Of a DNA stretch of 64,000 nucleotides, positions 29,935-40,134 are shown piece by piece (positions within the stretch are counted from its first letter, which is position 1; each line of letters opens with the position of its first letter). The notes below the pieces were generated by a model. It made no database searches, was not told the origin of the DNA, and saw only the letters and a list, made by a program, of their open reading frames with translations. The DNA is taken from NCBI RefSeq assembly GCF_900113925.1, contig NZ_FORD01000003.1:89372-153371 (forward strand). Direction: 5' to 3'. The translations under genes and the position numbers were made by a program. This DNA comes from Nitrosomonas sp. Nm34 (GTDB lineage: Bacteria > Pseudomonadota > Gammaproteobacteria > Burkholderiales > Nitrosomonadaceae).

Positions 29935-29967
29935 ATAGTTGACTAGTCCAGTCAGGTATTATATAGT
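29935..29967 (+). promoter_or_regulatory. IscR type 1 site over the suf promoter
   Basis: Positions 29935-29959 read ATAGTTGACT, AGTCC, AGTCAGGTAT. This matches the IscR type 1 (cluster-bound) consensus ATASYYGACTRWWWYAGTCRRSTAT at all but two positions in the central WWW. The -35 TTGACT (29939-29944) and -10 TATAGT (29962-29967) have a 17-bp spacing, so holo-IscR would block RNA polymerase. The first gene downstream encodes an IscR with its cluster cysteines, which implies autorepression. Confidence 0.85.
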
Positions 29968-30050
29968 TGACAAAAATAATCAAGTATTATTTACAACAAA
30001 CCCTAATTAACTCTTATTTACTCAACTTTTATTGTATTAAGGAATCTGGT

Positions 30051-30518
30051 ATGAGACTGACAACGAAAGGACGATTCGCAGTGACAGCACTATTGGATCT
30101 CGCGATGCAGCACAGCAATGGACCGGTCACACTTGCCGATATCAGTCAGCGTCAAAAAATTTCACTATCATATCTTGAACAATTGTTCGCAAAATTACGC
30201 CAACGCGAACTTGTTGATAGTGTGCGTGGTCCTGGCGGTGGCTATTGCCTAGCTAAAAGTCTGGACCAAGTATCTATTGCAGATATTATTCTTGCTGTCG
30301 ATGAACCCATTGATAACACGCGATGTGGTGGAAAAGAAAATTGTCTGAATGATGGCAAATGTATGACTCATGATCTATGGGCAGAACTCAATGACATTAT
30401 TTTCAATTATCTTGGCAGCGTAACATTAAAGCAATTGGTCGATGAGCAGAAACAACGCGATCAGCAACGCGAGCAAGCTGTTGTCAAGTTGTACGATATG
30501 CGTGAAGCAGCATTTTAG
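30051..30518 (+). CDS. iscR: Rrf2-family iron-sulfur regulator IscR
   Basis: This 155-aa winged-helix regulator starts MRLTTKGRFAVTALLDLA. The [2Fe-2S] ligands are the three cysteines in RCGGKENCLNDGKCMTHDLW, plus the following His. The ATG at 30051 has AAGGA upstream and matches family N-termini; the frame extends to 29967 without support. As first gene of the SUF operon behind an IscR site, it should tune the operon to iron-sulfur cluster demand. Confidence 0.95.
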   Translation: MRLTTKGRFAVTALLDLAMQHSNGPVTLADISQRQKISLSYLEQLFAKLRQRELVDSVRGPGGGYCLAKSLDQVSIADIILAVDEPIDNTRCGGKENCLNDGKCMTHDLWAELNDIIFNYLGSVTLKQLVDEQKQRDQQREQAVVKLYDMREAAF

Positions 30519-30544
30519 TTTTAATTAATTTATAGAGAAAAATT

Positions 30545-30898
30545 ATGCCAATCACATTGACAGAACGTGCAGCCAAACAAATCCAGCAGCAACTCACAAA
30601 GCGTGGTAAAGGATTGGCTCTACGGATAGATATAAAAGAATCCGGTTGCTCTGGTTTTACTTATATCTTTGATTATGTTGAGAAAATACAAGAAGAAGAT
30701 CAGCTCTTCGAGTCGCATAATGCAAGAATAGTCGTAAAACGAGATAACCTATCTTATTTTGATGGATCAGAGATAGATTTTGTCAAAGAAGGTCTAAATA
30801 GTACTTTCAAGTTTAACAATCCAAATGTTGGGAATACATGCGGCTGTGGTGAGAGCTTCAGCCTCAAAATACCTGAAGAGTCTAAGGAAAATATATAA
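30545..30898 (+). CDS. sufA: A-type iron-sulfur carrier protein (SufA/IscA)
   Basis: This 117-aa A-type carrier transfers clusters to apo-proteins. The three conserved cysteines appear in ESGCSGFTY and NTCGCGESF. It starts 26 bp after iscR and ends 2 bp before sufB. The long acidic central region ([18 protein letters not shown]) is typical of SufA/IscA. Confidence 0.93.
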   Translation: MPITLTERAAKQIQQQLTKRGKGLALRIDIKESGCSGFTYIFDYVEKIQEEDQLFESHNARIVVKRDNLSYFDGSEIDFVKEGLNSTFKFNNPNVGNTCGCGESFSLKIPEESKENI

Positions 30899-30900
30899 AA

Positions 30901-32337
30901 ATGAGTGCTGTACTACAAAATCTTGTAAACCAGCCTTACAAGCATGGTTTCGTCACAGAAATAGAATCAGATATTGCACCCAAAGGACTTAACGAAGAAA
31001 TCATTCGATTGATTTCATCCAAGAAAAATGAGCCTGAATGGATGCTCACATTCAGATTGCAAGCTTATGAAAAATGGCTCAGCATGTCTGAACCACGTTG
31101 GCAAAATGTCAAATACCCAAAAATTGATTTTCAATCAATTAGTTATTACTCAGCACCTAAGCCGAAGAAAAAATTAGCGAGTATGGATGAAGTAGATCCC
31201 GAGTTGCTACGCACATTTGAGAAACTCGGCGTGCCCATGCATGAACGAGCAGCGTTAGCGGGGGTTGCTGTGGATGTCATTTTTGACAGTGTATCCGTTG
31301 CAACGACTTATAAAGAAAAACTCGCTGAAGTCGGGATCATTTTTTGTTCGATTTCTGAAGCTGTTCAAACTCATCCAGAATTAGTTAAGAAATATCTTGG
31401 AACTGTCGTACCAGTTGGCGATAATTTCTATGCAGCTCTTAATTCAGCAGTATTTACCGATGGCTCATTTTGTTTTATCCCCAAAGGTGTTAAATGCCCA
31501 ATGGATTTGTCAACTTACTTTCGTATTAATACTGAAGAATCAGGACAATTCGAGCGTACGCTCATTATTGCTGAAGAAAGTGCTTCGGTTTCTTATCTGG
31601 AAGGATGTACTGCACCCAAATTTGATACCAACCAATTACATGCAGCCGTTGTTGAGCTGATTGCGTTGGATAATGCCGAAATTAAATACTCGACTGTTCA
31701 AAACTGGTATGCAGGAGATGAAAAAGGCATTGGCGGTATTTATAATTTTGTGACTAAACGTGGGCTGGCGAAAGGGGCTAATTCGCGCATTTCCTGGACG
31801 CAAGTTGAGACTGGATCTGCTATTACCTGGAAATACCCTTCCTGTATTTTACGTGGTGAAAATTCTGTGGGAGAGTTCTATTCAGTCGCTGTTACCAATA
31901 ATTATCAGCAAGCCGACACTGGCACCAAAATGATTCATATGGGAAGAAATACGCGTAGCACCATTATTAGTAAAAGTATTTCAGCGGGAAACTCCAATAG
32001 CAGTTATCGCGGCTTGGTAAGAATTGCGCCTACAGCCGAGAATGCACGCAACTATTCACAATGTGATTCGATGCTCATTGGTAATCAATGCAGCGCCAAT
32101 ACATTTCCTTATATCCAGGTCAATAATAATAGCGCTAAAGTTGAGCATGAAGCTTCTACCTCAAAGATTGGTGAGGATCAACTTTTTTATTTTTTACAAC
32201 GCGGGATTGATACTGAAGAAGCTGTATCAATGATTATCAATGGATTCTGTAAAGAAGTTTTTCAACAGTTGCCTATGGAATTTGCTGTTGAAGCAACCAA
32301 ATTACTCAGTTTTAAATTAGAAGGGAGTGTCGGATGA
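30901..32337 (+). CDS. sufB: Fe-S cluster assembly protein SufB
   Basis: SufB, 478 aa, is the scaffold subunit of the SufBC2D complex, a beta-helix protein. Characteristic segments are YHSAPK-like [11 protein letters not shown], the cysteine in YLEGCTAP and [21 protein letters not shown]. It overlaps sufC by 4 nt (ATGA). Confidence 0.97.
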   Translation: MSAVLQNLVNQPYKHGFVTEIESDIAPKGLNEEIIRLISSKKNEPEWMLTFRLQAYEKWLSMSEPRWQNVKYPKIDFQSISYYSAPKPKKKLASMDEVDPELLRTFEKLGVPMHERAALAGVAVDVIFDSVSVATTYKEKLAEVGIIFCSISEAVQTHPELVKKYLGTVVPVGDNFYAALNSAVFTDGSFCFIPKGVKCPMDLSTYFRINTEESGQFERTLIIAEESASVSYLEGCTAPKFDTNQLHAAVVELIALDNAEIKYSTVQNWYAGDEKGIGGIYNFVTKRGLAKGANSRISWTQVETGSAITWKYPSCILRGENSVGEFYSVAVTNNYQQADTGTKMIHMGRNTRSTIISKSISAGNSNSSYRGLVRIAPTAENARNYSQCDSMLIGNQCSANTFPYIQVNNNSAKVEHEASTSKIGEDQLFYFLQRGIDTEEAVSMIINGFCKEVFQQLPMEFAVEATKLLSFKLEGSVG

Positions 32338-33131
32338 TCAATCAGAATAGTAAAACACTCCTTGAAGTACGTGGCTTACATGCTAATGTAAATGGTATTG
32401 AGATACTGAAAGGCGTTGATCTCACGGTCAAGAGTGGAGAAATCCATGCCATCATGGGGCTCAATGGATCTGGTAAAAGTACTTTTGCCAAAATTCTTGC
32501 TGGTCACCCTGCTTACGAGGTCACTGCCGGAACGATTATCTTCAACGATCAAAATCTTTTTGATCTTGAACCTGAAGAACGTGCTCGTGCCGGTGTATTT
32601 CTTGCATTTCAATACCCGATCGAAATACCAGGCGTCGCTAATAATCAATTCTTGCGGTTAGCATACAATACAGTTCAGTCCCAGCGTGGCAAAGAAGAAC
32701 TTGACCCGCTTGAGTTTGATGATTTTGTACGCGAAAAAATGAAATTACTCGAAATGAGTCCAGATTTCCTGGATCGCAGCGTCAATGAGGGATTCTCAGG
32801 TGGAGAAAAGAAACGTAATGAGATTTTACAAATGGCATTACTGGAGCCAAAACTCGCCATTCTGGATGAAACAGATTCAGGGCTCGACATTGATGCGCTC
32901 AGGATTGTAGCTAATGGTGTAAATCAGCTTACCAATAAAGATAATGCTACTATTTTGGTCACGCATTACCAACGCTTGCTTGATTATATCGTGCCTGATT
33001 ATGTTCATGTGATGGAAAGTGGACGAATCATCAAAACAAGCGGTAAAGAGCTTGCCAAGGAACTGGAAGCTCATGGTTATGATTGGATTAATACCGATGA
33101 CCGTGGTAACACCGCTGGAGTACGGCCATGA
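32334..33131 (+). CDS. sufC: Fe-S cluster assembly ATPase SufC
   Basis: This 265-aa ABC-type ATPase powers SufBD remodelling. Walker A is GLNGSGKST at about residues 42-50. The ABC signature is [10 protein letters not shown], Walker B is [13 protein letters not shown] and the H-loop is VTHYQRLL. It overlaps both neighbours by 4 nt. Confidence 0.97.
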   Translation: MINQNSKTLLEVRGLHANVNGIEILKGVDLTVKSGEIHAIMGLNGSGKSTFAKILAGHPAYEVTAGTIIFNDQNLFDLEPEERARAGVFLAFQYPIEIPGVANNQFLRLAYNTVQSQRGKEELDPLEFDDFVREKMKLLEMSPDFLDRSVNEGFSGGEKKRNEILQMALLEPKLAILDETDSGLDIDALRIVANGVNQLTNKDNATILVTHYQRLLDYIVPDYVHVMESGRIIKTSGKELAKELEAHGYDWINTDDRGNTAGVRP

Positions 33132-34423
33132 GTGCAGCGACTAGTCCTAGCTACCTCGATCACCTTGTTCAGTCATGGCAGAAACCATCAACTTCATCGT
33201 GGCTTGATCAGCTTCGCGCAAACGCGATGGATAGTGCTGGTGCACTCAGGATACCGACGACTCAAGATGAAGAATGGCGTTTTACTGATATTTCGCCCCT
33301 TAGTCAGCTGCCTTATCCGGTAGCCCCGACAACATTCAAAATACAGCTCTCGGATATTAAACATTACTATCTCGAAGAAGCCAGCTGTCGGCTGGTATTT
33401 GTAGATGGTCAATTTGTCCCCGAGTTCTCACACATTGCTCATGATGCAGGTGCAATTATTGGCAATTTGTCATCGCTTCTTCCTACTCATGGGGATACGA
33501 TTGCTCGTTACCTTGGTCAATTGGCAGAATTTAAGACTGATGTGTTCACGGCGTTAAATACTGCTTTTCTTCGGGATAGCGCCTGTATCATTATTCCGAT
33601 GAATAAGTCAGTAACAACGCCTATTCATTTGCTATTCATATCCAGGCAAACTGAAGTTACCAGTTATCCTCGCTGTCTACTGATTGCCGAAGCGGGTAGT
33701 CATGCGACAATTATTGAAGATTATATTACTACTGAAGCAGCTTCTTATGTGACGAACTCAGTCGTTGAAATGAATCTTGCCGATAGTGCGCACATCAATC
33801 ATACTCGTGTTCAGCGGGATAATCAGCAGGCTTTCCATATTGGGAATTGTACGGTATCCCTTGCTCATGCAAGCCAGTACCATTCAGTCAGCATAACGTT
33901 AGGAGCCTCTATTTCCCGTTATAACCTGAATGTGATATTGTCAGGTGAAGGCGCTGAATGCGCTACAGATGGGTTGATATTGATTTCTGAACGTCAGCTC
34001 GCCGATACTCATACATTTATCGATCATGCGAAACCGCATGGCAAGAGTCGACAGCTCCATAAATGTATCGTTGATGGCATGGCACATGGGGTATTTAATG
34101 GCAAAATCATAGTACGCCCGCATGCTCAGTTAACGGATTCAGCACAATTAAGCCGCAATCTTTTACTGACCAATAAAGCCCGTATTGATACCAAGCCACA
34201 ACTTGAAATATTCGCTGATGATGTCAAATGCGCGCATGGCGCCACAGTAGGCCAACTCGATAAAGAAGAAATTTTCTACCTAAAGAGCCGCGGTCTGTCT
34301 GATTTGGCAGCACGTAATTTGCTAACCTATGCATTTGGTGGCGAAGTTATTGATCGTATTCCTATTTCTTCCCTTAAAAGGCAGCTCGAAGAAGTCGTCC
34401 TTGCAAGAACACAGATATCTTGA
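33128..34423 (+). CDS. sufD: Fe-S cluster assembly protein SufD
   Basis: SufD, 431 aa, is a SufB paralogue that completes the SufBC2D scaffold. The N-terminal helical part ([30 protein letters not shown]) precedes the beta-helix. The C-terminal region has [38 protein letters not shown] motifs with the cluster-site Cys and His. It is translationally coupled to sufC. Confidence 0.96.
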   Translation: MSAATSPSYLDHLVQSWQKPSTSSWLDQLRANAMDSAGALRIPTTQDEEWRFTDISPLSQLPYPVAPTTFKIQLSDIKHYYLEEASCRLVFVDGQFVPEFSHIAHDAGAIIGNLSSLLPTHGDTIARYLGQLAEFKTDVFTALNTAFLRDSACIIIPMNKSVTTPIHLLFISRQTEVTSYPRCLLIAEAGSHATIIEDYITTEAASYVTNSVVEMNLADSAHINHTRVQRDNQQAFHIGNCTVSLAHASQYHSVSITLGASISRYNLNVILSGEGAECATDGLILISERQLADTHTFIDHAKPHGKSRQLHKCIVDGMAHGVFNGKIIVRPHAQLTDSAQLSRNLLLTNKARIDTKPQLEIFADDVKCAHGATVGQLDKEEIFYLKSRGLSDLAARNLLTYAFGGEVIDRIPISSLKRQLEEVVLARTQIS

Positions 34424-34426
34424 AAC

Positions 34427-35689
34427 ATGAAAATTGTTGATGCATTACTAGACATGAATACTTCCCCAACTTCAGAGTTGGCAGCACGATATCGTGCCGA
34501 TTTTCCCATTCTCAATCTCAAAGTAAACGATAAACCACTTGTTTATCTGGATAACGCTGCATCAAGTCAAATGCCTCAATCAGTCATCGATCGTCTGATA
34601 CGGTATCAAACAACTCAGCATGCTAATATCCATCGTGCAGTGCACTACCTATCTGAGATAGCCACACGGGAATATGAAACGGCCCGACGCACCTTGCAGC
34701 ATTTTATCAATGCCCGTGAAGATAGAGAAATCATCTTTACCAGCGGTACAACAGATGCCATTAATCTAGTGATGCATGGTTATGGTCGCAAGTTTATTCA
34801 GAGTGGTGATGAAATTATTTTAACGAACCTAGAGCATCACTCAAACATTGTGCCATGGCAAATGCTGGCAGAAGAAAAAGGTGCAACCATTCGTGTCGTA
34901 CCGATTAATGACGCGGGCGAGCTATTAATTGATGAATATGAAAAGCTATTTAATCCTCGAACTCGCTTTGTCGCATTAACGCATGTATCGAATGCACTGG
35001 GCACCATCAATCCGATTAAAAACATGATTGCTTTTGCCCACCGGCAAGGCGTACCGGTTTTAATCGATGGCGCACAAGCTGCTCCCCATATAAAAGTCGA
35101 TGTGCAAGATCTGGATTGTGATTTCTATGCCTTTTCTGCTCACAAATTATGCGGCCCAACAGGAATAGGCGTCCTCTATGGTAAAGCCAAGTTGCTGGAA
35201 TCCATGCAGCCTTTCAAAGGGGGGGGTGATATGATTGCCTCGGTAACCTTTGAAAAAACGACCTACAACACCATTCCGTATAAATTTGAAGCAGGCACGC
35301 CTCCTATTGCTGCTGCGATTGGCTTTGGTGCCGCAATAGAGTATTTATCGAAGATCGGGTTAGATGCAATTGCAGCTTATGAGCATGAACTGATTAATTA
35401 CGCAACCGAACAGATCATCACTATACCCGGTGTCCACATTATCGGTAATACGCGGACGAAAGTTGCTGTCTTGTCATTCATCATTGATGGCGTTCACCCT
35501 CATGATGTAGGAACACTGCTTAATCAAGAAGGAATCGCTGTACGCACGGGTCACCATTGCGCACAACCCATTATGCAGCGCTTCAAAATACCTGCCACCT
35601 CACGTGCCTCCTTTGCTTTTTATAATACTAAAGCAGAAGTTGATACTTTGGTAGAAGGTATTCATTCTATACAAAAGGTTTTCTCATAA
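34427..35689 (+). CDS. sufS: Cysteine desulfurase SufS
   Basis: SufS, 420 aa, is a PLP enzyme that removes sulfur from cysteine. YLDNAASSQMP marks the N-terminus, with a short extra leader before it. The PLP lysine lies in FSAHKLCGPTG near residue 240, and the persulfide cysteine in VRTGHHCAQP near 377. It is three bases from sufD. The stop overlaps the sufU start, so it most likely works with the SufU partner; no sufE is present here. Confidence 0.97.
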   Translation: MKIVDALLDMNTSPTSELAARYRADFPILNLKVNDKPLVYLDNAASSQMPQSVIDRLIRYQTTQHANIHRAVHYLSEIATREYETARRTLQHFINAREDREIIFTSGTTDAINLVMHGYGRKFIQSGDEIILTNLEHHSNIVPWQMLAEEKGATIRVVPINDAGELLIDEYEKLFNPRTRFVALTHVSNALGTINPIKNMIAFAHRQGVPVLIDGAQAAPHIKVDVQDLDCDFYAFSAHKLCGPTGIGVLYGKAKLLESMQPFKGGGDMIASVTFEKTTYNTIPYKFEAGTPPIAAAIGFGAAIEYLSKIGLDAIAAYEHELINYATEQIITIPGVHIIGNTRTKVAVLSFIIDGVHPHDVGTLLNQEGIAVRTGHHCAQPIMQRFKIPATSRASFAFYNTKAEVDTLVEGIHSIQKVFS

Positions 35690-36171
35690 TGAATTTAAAA
35701 TCAATTTATCAGGAAGTGATCCTTGATCATAATCGCAAGCCCCGCAACTATGGCACGCTTGATAATGCAAACCACCACGCAGTAGGACATAATCCCTTAT
35801 GCGGTGATCGCATTGATCTTGCGTTGCACGTGGAAGGAGAGCACATTAATCGTATTGCTTTTCAGGGAGAATCATGCGCTATATGTAAAGCATCTGCTTC
35901 AATGATGACAGCGACGGTCAAAGGGAAATCACGGTCGGAAGCAGAAACTTTAATAACAGAATTTCGGGAAATGGTAGTGGGCGATCTTGATCTTGCAGGG
36001 CCTCACCACCTCGGGAGGCTAGCTGTGTTTGCTGGCGTACGTGACCTACCGACACGGGTCAAATGCGCAATTCTGCCCTGGCATACGTTGCAAGCTGCAT
36101 TGAATTCTGATGCTATCGTATCGACTGAAACAGCAGAAGATTCAATCCATACTGCTAACAGTAAGGCCTAA
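35689..36171 (+). CDS. sufU: SufU-type sulfurtransferase / iron-sulfur scaffold-like protein
   Basis: This 160-aa NifU-N-domain protein has the SufU cysteines: NPLCGDRIDL, GESCAICKASASMM and RVKCAILPWHTL. SufU accepts sulfur from SufS and uses a zinc site. The insertion typical of SufU, compared with IscU, is present before the last cysteine. The ATG overlaps the sufS stop. Confidence 0.92.
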   Translation: MNLKSIYQEVILDHNRKPRNYGTLDNANHHAVGHNPLCGDRIDLALHVEGEHINRIAFQGESCAICKASASMMTATVKGKSRSEAETLITEFREMVVGDLDLAGPHHLGRLAVFAGVRDLPTRVKCAILPWHTLQAALNSDAIVSTETAEDSIHTANSKA

Positions 36172-36225
36172 CCCCCAAAAACCAGATATCGCATAATAAA
36201 ACACTATCAAAATAATTAAAACAAA

Positions 36226-36786
36226 ATGCCAAAAATAGCTGAAATAGAAGGCACGCCTAACCCAAATGCTTTAAAGTTTGTTCTAAAAGAACCGCTTACC
36301 TGGGGTATAAGTCATTCCTATGATAGTGCTGAGCAAGCAAAGGATGATCCATTGGCATCAGCTTTGTTCGATATAGATCATGTTACCAATGTCTTCTATG
36401 TTGACCGCTGGATTACGATTACTCAAGATGGAGAAGCTGACTGGCAAGATCTTGCACGCGCTGTTGCTGATCCGATTAGGGCTGCACCAGCGGCTCATGC
36501 GCAATCCGCTGAGACGGTAGCAGCAGCCAATGAACTATTGACTAACTTGAGTCCTGAAGATCAGCAGCGACTGGAGCGTATCAATATATTATTAGATGAG
36601 GAAGTACGTCCTTACTTACAAAATGATGGCGGTGATCTTCATATATTGAGCCTGGAAGAGAATATTCTGAAAATTCATTATCAAGGGGCATGTGGCACTT
36701 GCCCTAGCTCAATTTCTGGAACGCTCAGAGGAATTGAGCGATTGTTAAAAACAATTGAGCCGGATATCGTGCTTGTTTCCGCCTGA
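36226..36786 (+). CDS. Nfu-type Fe-S carrier with N-terminal Nfu_N domain
   Basis: This 186-aa protein ends the suf operon. Residues 1-90 form an Nfu_N domain (GTPNPNALKFVL). Residues about 105-186 form a NifU-C domain with the cluster motif CGTCPSS. Proteins of this type deliver [4Fe-4S] clusters to targets; NfuA of E. coli has a different N-domain. A 54-bp gap separates it from sufU. Confidence 0.9.
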   Translation: MPKIAEIEGTPNPNALKFVLKEPLTWGISHSYDSAEQAKDDPLASALFDIDHVTNVFYVDRWITITQDGEADWQDLARAVADPIRAAPAAHAQSAETVAAANELLTNLSPEDQQRLERINILLDEEVRPYLQNDGGDLHILSLEENILKIHYQGACGTCPSSISGTLRGIERLLKTIEPDIVLVSA

Positions 36787-36797
36787 GAAAATATAAG

Positions 36798-36877
36798 TAA
36801 CGTGAGTTTTAAACATGAGGATCACATCACAGCAGGTTTTCCCTGCCATAGTGTGATCCTTAGTCAAAGTCACGTTA
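36798..36877. mobile_element. 80-bp MITE-like element between convergent nfu and pntB
   Basis: Ends TAACGTGA (36798-36805) and TCACGTTA (36870-36877) are perfect inverted repeats. Inside, AGGATCACA pairs with TGTGATCCT and GCAGG with CCTGC, so the whole element can fold. The left end (AACGTGAGTTTTAAACATGAGG...) resembles the ends of the IS982-family remnant at 59856-60804 (AACGTGCGTTCGACATGAG). It is therefore probably a non-autonomous derivative. Its hairpin between two convergent genes may also serve as a terminator. Confidence 0.55.
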
Positions 36878-37025
36878 AATCTATCGTCACCATCATGGCG
36901 TTGAACAAGCCAAGCTACTCCAGTCTGCCAAATAATGCACTTAAAGCAACTCATCCTAACTCAAAAAAGAATCAATAAATTAGTTTCTTAATACCTTGAA
37001 GGTGACTTAAAAGGATAAGCATCTT

Positions 37026-38411
37026 CTAGGCATTAACTGCTTTCACCATATCCTCTACCACTTTTTTGGCATCGCCAAACACCATCATCGTCTTGTCCAT
37101 ATAGAACAAATCATTATCAAGGCCAGCGTAACCTGCAGCCATACTACGTTTTACGACTATTACGGTACGAGCCTTGTGTGCCTCTAGAATAGGCATACCA
37201 TAGATGGGACTGCCCGGCACATTTGCGGCTGGATTGACCACGTCATTTGCCCCAAGTACCAGCACCACATCAGTATTAGGAAAGTCGCTGTTGATCTCTT
37301 CCATCTCCAGAACTTGTTCATACGGTATTTCTGCCTCAGCAAGAAGTACATTCATATGCCCTGGCATACGGCCCGCAACGGGATGGATAGCAAAACGAAC
37401 ATTTACGCCTTTTTCATGCAAAACTTCGGCAAGCTCATTGACTGCGTGTTGCGCACGAGCAACGGCCAGACCATACCCCGGAACGATAATAACGCTATCA
37501 GCATTACTCATCAGGAAGGCAGCATCCTCAGCACTTCCGCTGCGATAGGTTTTCTGTGTTCCATCCGCGGCTCCTTGGCTGCCGCCTTCACTACCAAAGC
37601 CTCCCAGGATGACGGAAAGAAAAGGACGGTTCATGGCTTTGCACATAATATACGACAGAATTGCGCCAGAACTGCCTACCAACGAGCCAGCAATAATCAG
37701 CATCGGATTACCTAGCGAAAAGCCGATACCCGCCGCAGCCCAGCCTGAATAGGAATTCAGCATGGAAATGACCACCGGCATATCTGCTCCCCCAATAGGA
37801 ATAATGATGAGGAATCCGAGTATGAAAGCAATCGCTGTCATGGTGATAAATGCTGGCCAGTTAGTCGTCTCACTGAAAAAGAACCATAAACCGAAGCCAA
37901 TCATGACCAGGGCTAACGTCAGATTGATCATGTGTTGCCCAGTGAAAATAACTGGAGCGCCACTCATGCGGCCAGACAATTTAAGAAAAGCAATGACAGA
38001 GCCAGACCAGGTCATGGCACCGATAAACGTCCCCAAAAACAACTCCAGCTTGCTACCAGCTGGCAACATCTCAGGCAGGCCAAATGAAACAGGATTATTA
38101 ACAGCGGCAATGGCAATAAATACTGCGGCCAAACCTACCAGCGAGTGCATGAAAGCAACCAGTTCCGGCATTGCGGTCATCTGGACGCGCTGCGCTACGA
38201 TAGAACCTATTATCGCTCCGATTGCGATACAACCGAGTATCAATGTCCAATTCTGGGTAATGGTCAAGGTAGTGCCAACGGCTATCGTCATCCCAACCAT
38301 TCCAAACAAATTACCACGCCGGGCAGAAAGGGGGGAACTAAGCCCTTTCAGCGCCAGTATGAAAAAAACCGCTGCAACCAGATAAGCGAGAGCAATCAAA
38401 TCAGCAGACAT
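37026..38411 (-). CDS. pntB: NAD(P) transhydrogenase subunit beta
   Basis: PntB, 461 aa, carries the proton-channel transmembrane helices (residues 1-260) and the NADP-binding domain III with GYGLAVARAQHAV and DVVLVLGANDVVNPAA. With PntAA and PntAB it couples proton influx to NADPH formation from NADH. It directly abuts pntAB (stop/start adjacent) and ends the three-gene unit. Confidence 0.97.
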   Translation of the reverse strand: MSADLIALAYLVAAVFFILALKGLSSPLSARRGNLFGMVGMTIAVGTTLTITQNWTLILGCIAIGAIIGSIVAQRVQMTAMPELVAFMHSLVGLAAVFIAIAAVNNPVSFGLPEMLPAGSKLELFLGTFIGAMTWSGSVIAFLKLSGRMSGAPVIFTGQHMINLTLALVMIGFGLWFFFSETTNWPAFITMTAIAFILGFLIIIPIGGADMPVVISMLNSYSGWAAAGIGFSLGNPMLIIAGSLVGSSGAILSYIMCKAMNRPFLSVILGGFGSEGGSQGAADGTQKTYRSGSAEDAAFLMSNADSVIIVPGYGLAVARAQHAVNELAEVLHEKGVNVRFAIHPVAGRMPGHMNVLLAEAEIPYEQVLEMEEINSDFPNTDVVLVLGANDVVNPAANVPGSPIYGMPILEAHKARTVIVVKRSMAAGYAGLDNDLFYMDKTMMVFGDAKKVVEDMVKAVNA

Positions 38412-38720
38412 TTAGGCGCTTCCTTTTTTATCTTTTTTTCTGAACATTTCCAGCATGCGTTGTGTGACGAGGAACCCACCAAATACATTAATGGAGGCAA
38501 GAACAACAGCCGCCGCCCCCAGCCAGACCCCCCAGTCGGTTTCAGCAGGCCCTGCAGCCAGCATGGCGCCTACTAAAATAATACTAGAAATGGCATTAGT
38601 TACTGACATCAGCGGTGTATGTAACGCAGGGGTTACATTCCAGACCACGTGATAGCCAACAAAAACCGCCAACACGAATACCGTGAGATGAATTATCGTT
38701 GGATCAATTTCACCGATCAT
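38412..38720 (-). CDS. pntAB: NAD(P) transhydrogenase alpha subunit part 2 (membrane)
   Basis: This 102-aa integral membrane piece, domain II of the alpha subunit, has about three transmembrane helices ([51 protein letters not shown]). The alpha subunit is split into two genes, as in Rhodospirillum and other bacteria, rather than fused as in E. coli. Confidence 0.94.
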   Translation of the reverse strand: MIGEIDPTIIHLTVFVLAVFVGYHVVWNVTPALHTPLMSVTNAISSIILVGAMLAAGPAETDWGVWLGAAAVVLASINVFGGFLVTQRMLEMFRKKDKKGSA

Positions 38721-38791
38721 GTGTGCTCCTCTTGAATTCGTTAACTTTTATGAATATTAAAGCGCGCATCAAAACAATGGGTTACTTTGTC

Positions 38792-39919
38792 TCATGCTTT
38801 CTTGACAACCTGCCCCTCCGAACATACCAATGTTCCGGCAATAATCTCATCTTCCTGGTTAATTTTGAGCTCTCCGCTCTTGGCATCAAGCATCAAATTA
38901 AGAAAATTCATAAGATTACGTGCATAAAGCGCGCTTGCATCTGCGGCAACCAGACCCGGAAGATTCGCAATACCAATGAGATGAACACCATGTTTTACCA
39001 CCGTTTTATTCAGCTCTGACAAGGGGCAGTTTCCGCCTGCCTCCACCGCCATATCCACTATCACTGAACCAGGTTTCATCGCTTGAACCGTTTCTTCTTT
39101 TATTAAAACTGGCGCTGGACGCCCGGGGATCAAAGCAGTCGTAATGACAATATCAGCCGCAACAGCTCTTTGATGAATTAATTCACCCTGCCGACGTTTA
39201 TAATCATCCGACATTTCAGTAGCATAGCCACCGGCTGTTTCAGCCTTCGCTTTTTCTTCGTCCGTTAACGGAACCTCAACAAATTTAGCACCTAAGCTCT
39301 CAACTTGTTCCTTAACTGCAGGGCGCACATCAAAAGCTTCTATCACTGCTCCCAGCCGTTTAGCCGTGGCAATCGCCTGCAATCCGGCTACCCCTGCTCC
39401 CAATATTAATACTCTTGCTGCTTTCACGGTTCCTGCAGCTGTCATCAGCATAGGGAAGAATTTCTGATAAACATTGGCAGCCATAATGACTGCTTTATAT
39501 CCACCAATATTCGCCTGAGAAGACAGTACATCCATACTTTGTGCACGTGAAATACGCGGTAGTTTCTCCATGGCAAACGCAGTCAAGCCATGTTGAGCGA
39601 GCACCTCGATTCCTTCCACTTGATGGGGTGACAACAAACCAATCAGAATCGCATCCTTGCGCATTAGCGCCACTTCCTCAGCTCCGGGGCCACGCACTTT
39701 CAGGATAATTTGTGATTGACCATATAATTGTGATACCTCATTAACGATCACTGCACCCGCTTCTTGGTAGGCAGCATCAGGAATACTTGCACTAGCACCT
39801 GCGCCAGATTGAACCAGAACAGTGTGAAAAGCCTTGGCAGTATATTTTTTAACCGTCTCCGGCGTAGCTGCTACACGTGTTTCTCCCGCATTAATTTCTG
39901 CAGGTATGCCTATGTGCAT
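38792..39919 (-). CDS. pntAA: NAD(P) transhydrogenase alpha subunit part 1 (NAD-binding)
   Basis: This 375-aa soluble domain I binds NADH. Alanine-dehydrogenase-like N-terminal residues (IPAEINAGETRVAATPETV) precede the Rossmann motif ILGAGVAGLQAIATAKRLGA. The RQGELIHQRAVAADIVITTALIPGRPAP block is typical. It is the promoter-proximal gene of pntAA-pntAB-pntB. Confidence 0.96.
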   Translation of the reverse strand: MHIGIPAEINAGETRVAATPETVKKYTAKAFHTVLVQSGAGASASIPDAAYQEAGAVIVNEVSQLYGQSQIILKVRGPGAEEVALMRKDAILIGLLSPHQVEGIEVLAQHGLTAFAMEKLPRISRAQSMDVLSSQANIGGYKAVIMAANVYQKFFPMLMTAAGTVKAARVLILGAGVAGLQAIATAKRLGAVIEAFDVRPAVKEQVESLGAKFVEVPLTDEEKAKAETAGGYATEMSDDYKRRQGELIHQRAVAADIVITTALIPGRPAPVLIKEETVQAMKPGSVIVDMAVEAGGNCPLSELNKTVVKHGVHLIGIANLPGLVAADASALYARNLMNFLNLMLDAKSGELKINQEDEIIAGTLVCSEGQVVKKA

Positions 39920-40134
39920 CGATTATCTCCCTTATCCTCTATTCAAACTTGAAAATACCAAATGCTTTGCATAACTTTTCTCGAATGCGAGATTATAAAT
40001 GAATCTTGATGGATACATTGCTTTGATTGAAGCTTATACATAATTTATCTGTGAACCTATCTATACGTTAGCGCGTTATTGTCTTATATATTCAAAGGCA
40101 ATAAATACCATGATAAGTTACGCCGCTTTTATTC

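Noticed and set aside
37762..38385. 207-codon open frame opposite pntB
   Set aside because: It is the antisense shadow of the conserved pntB membrane segment; it shows no family features.
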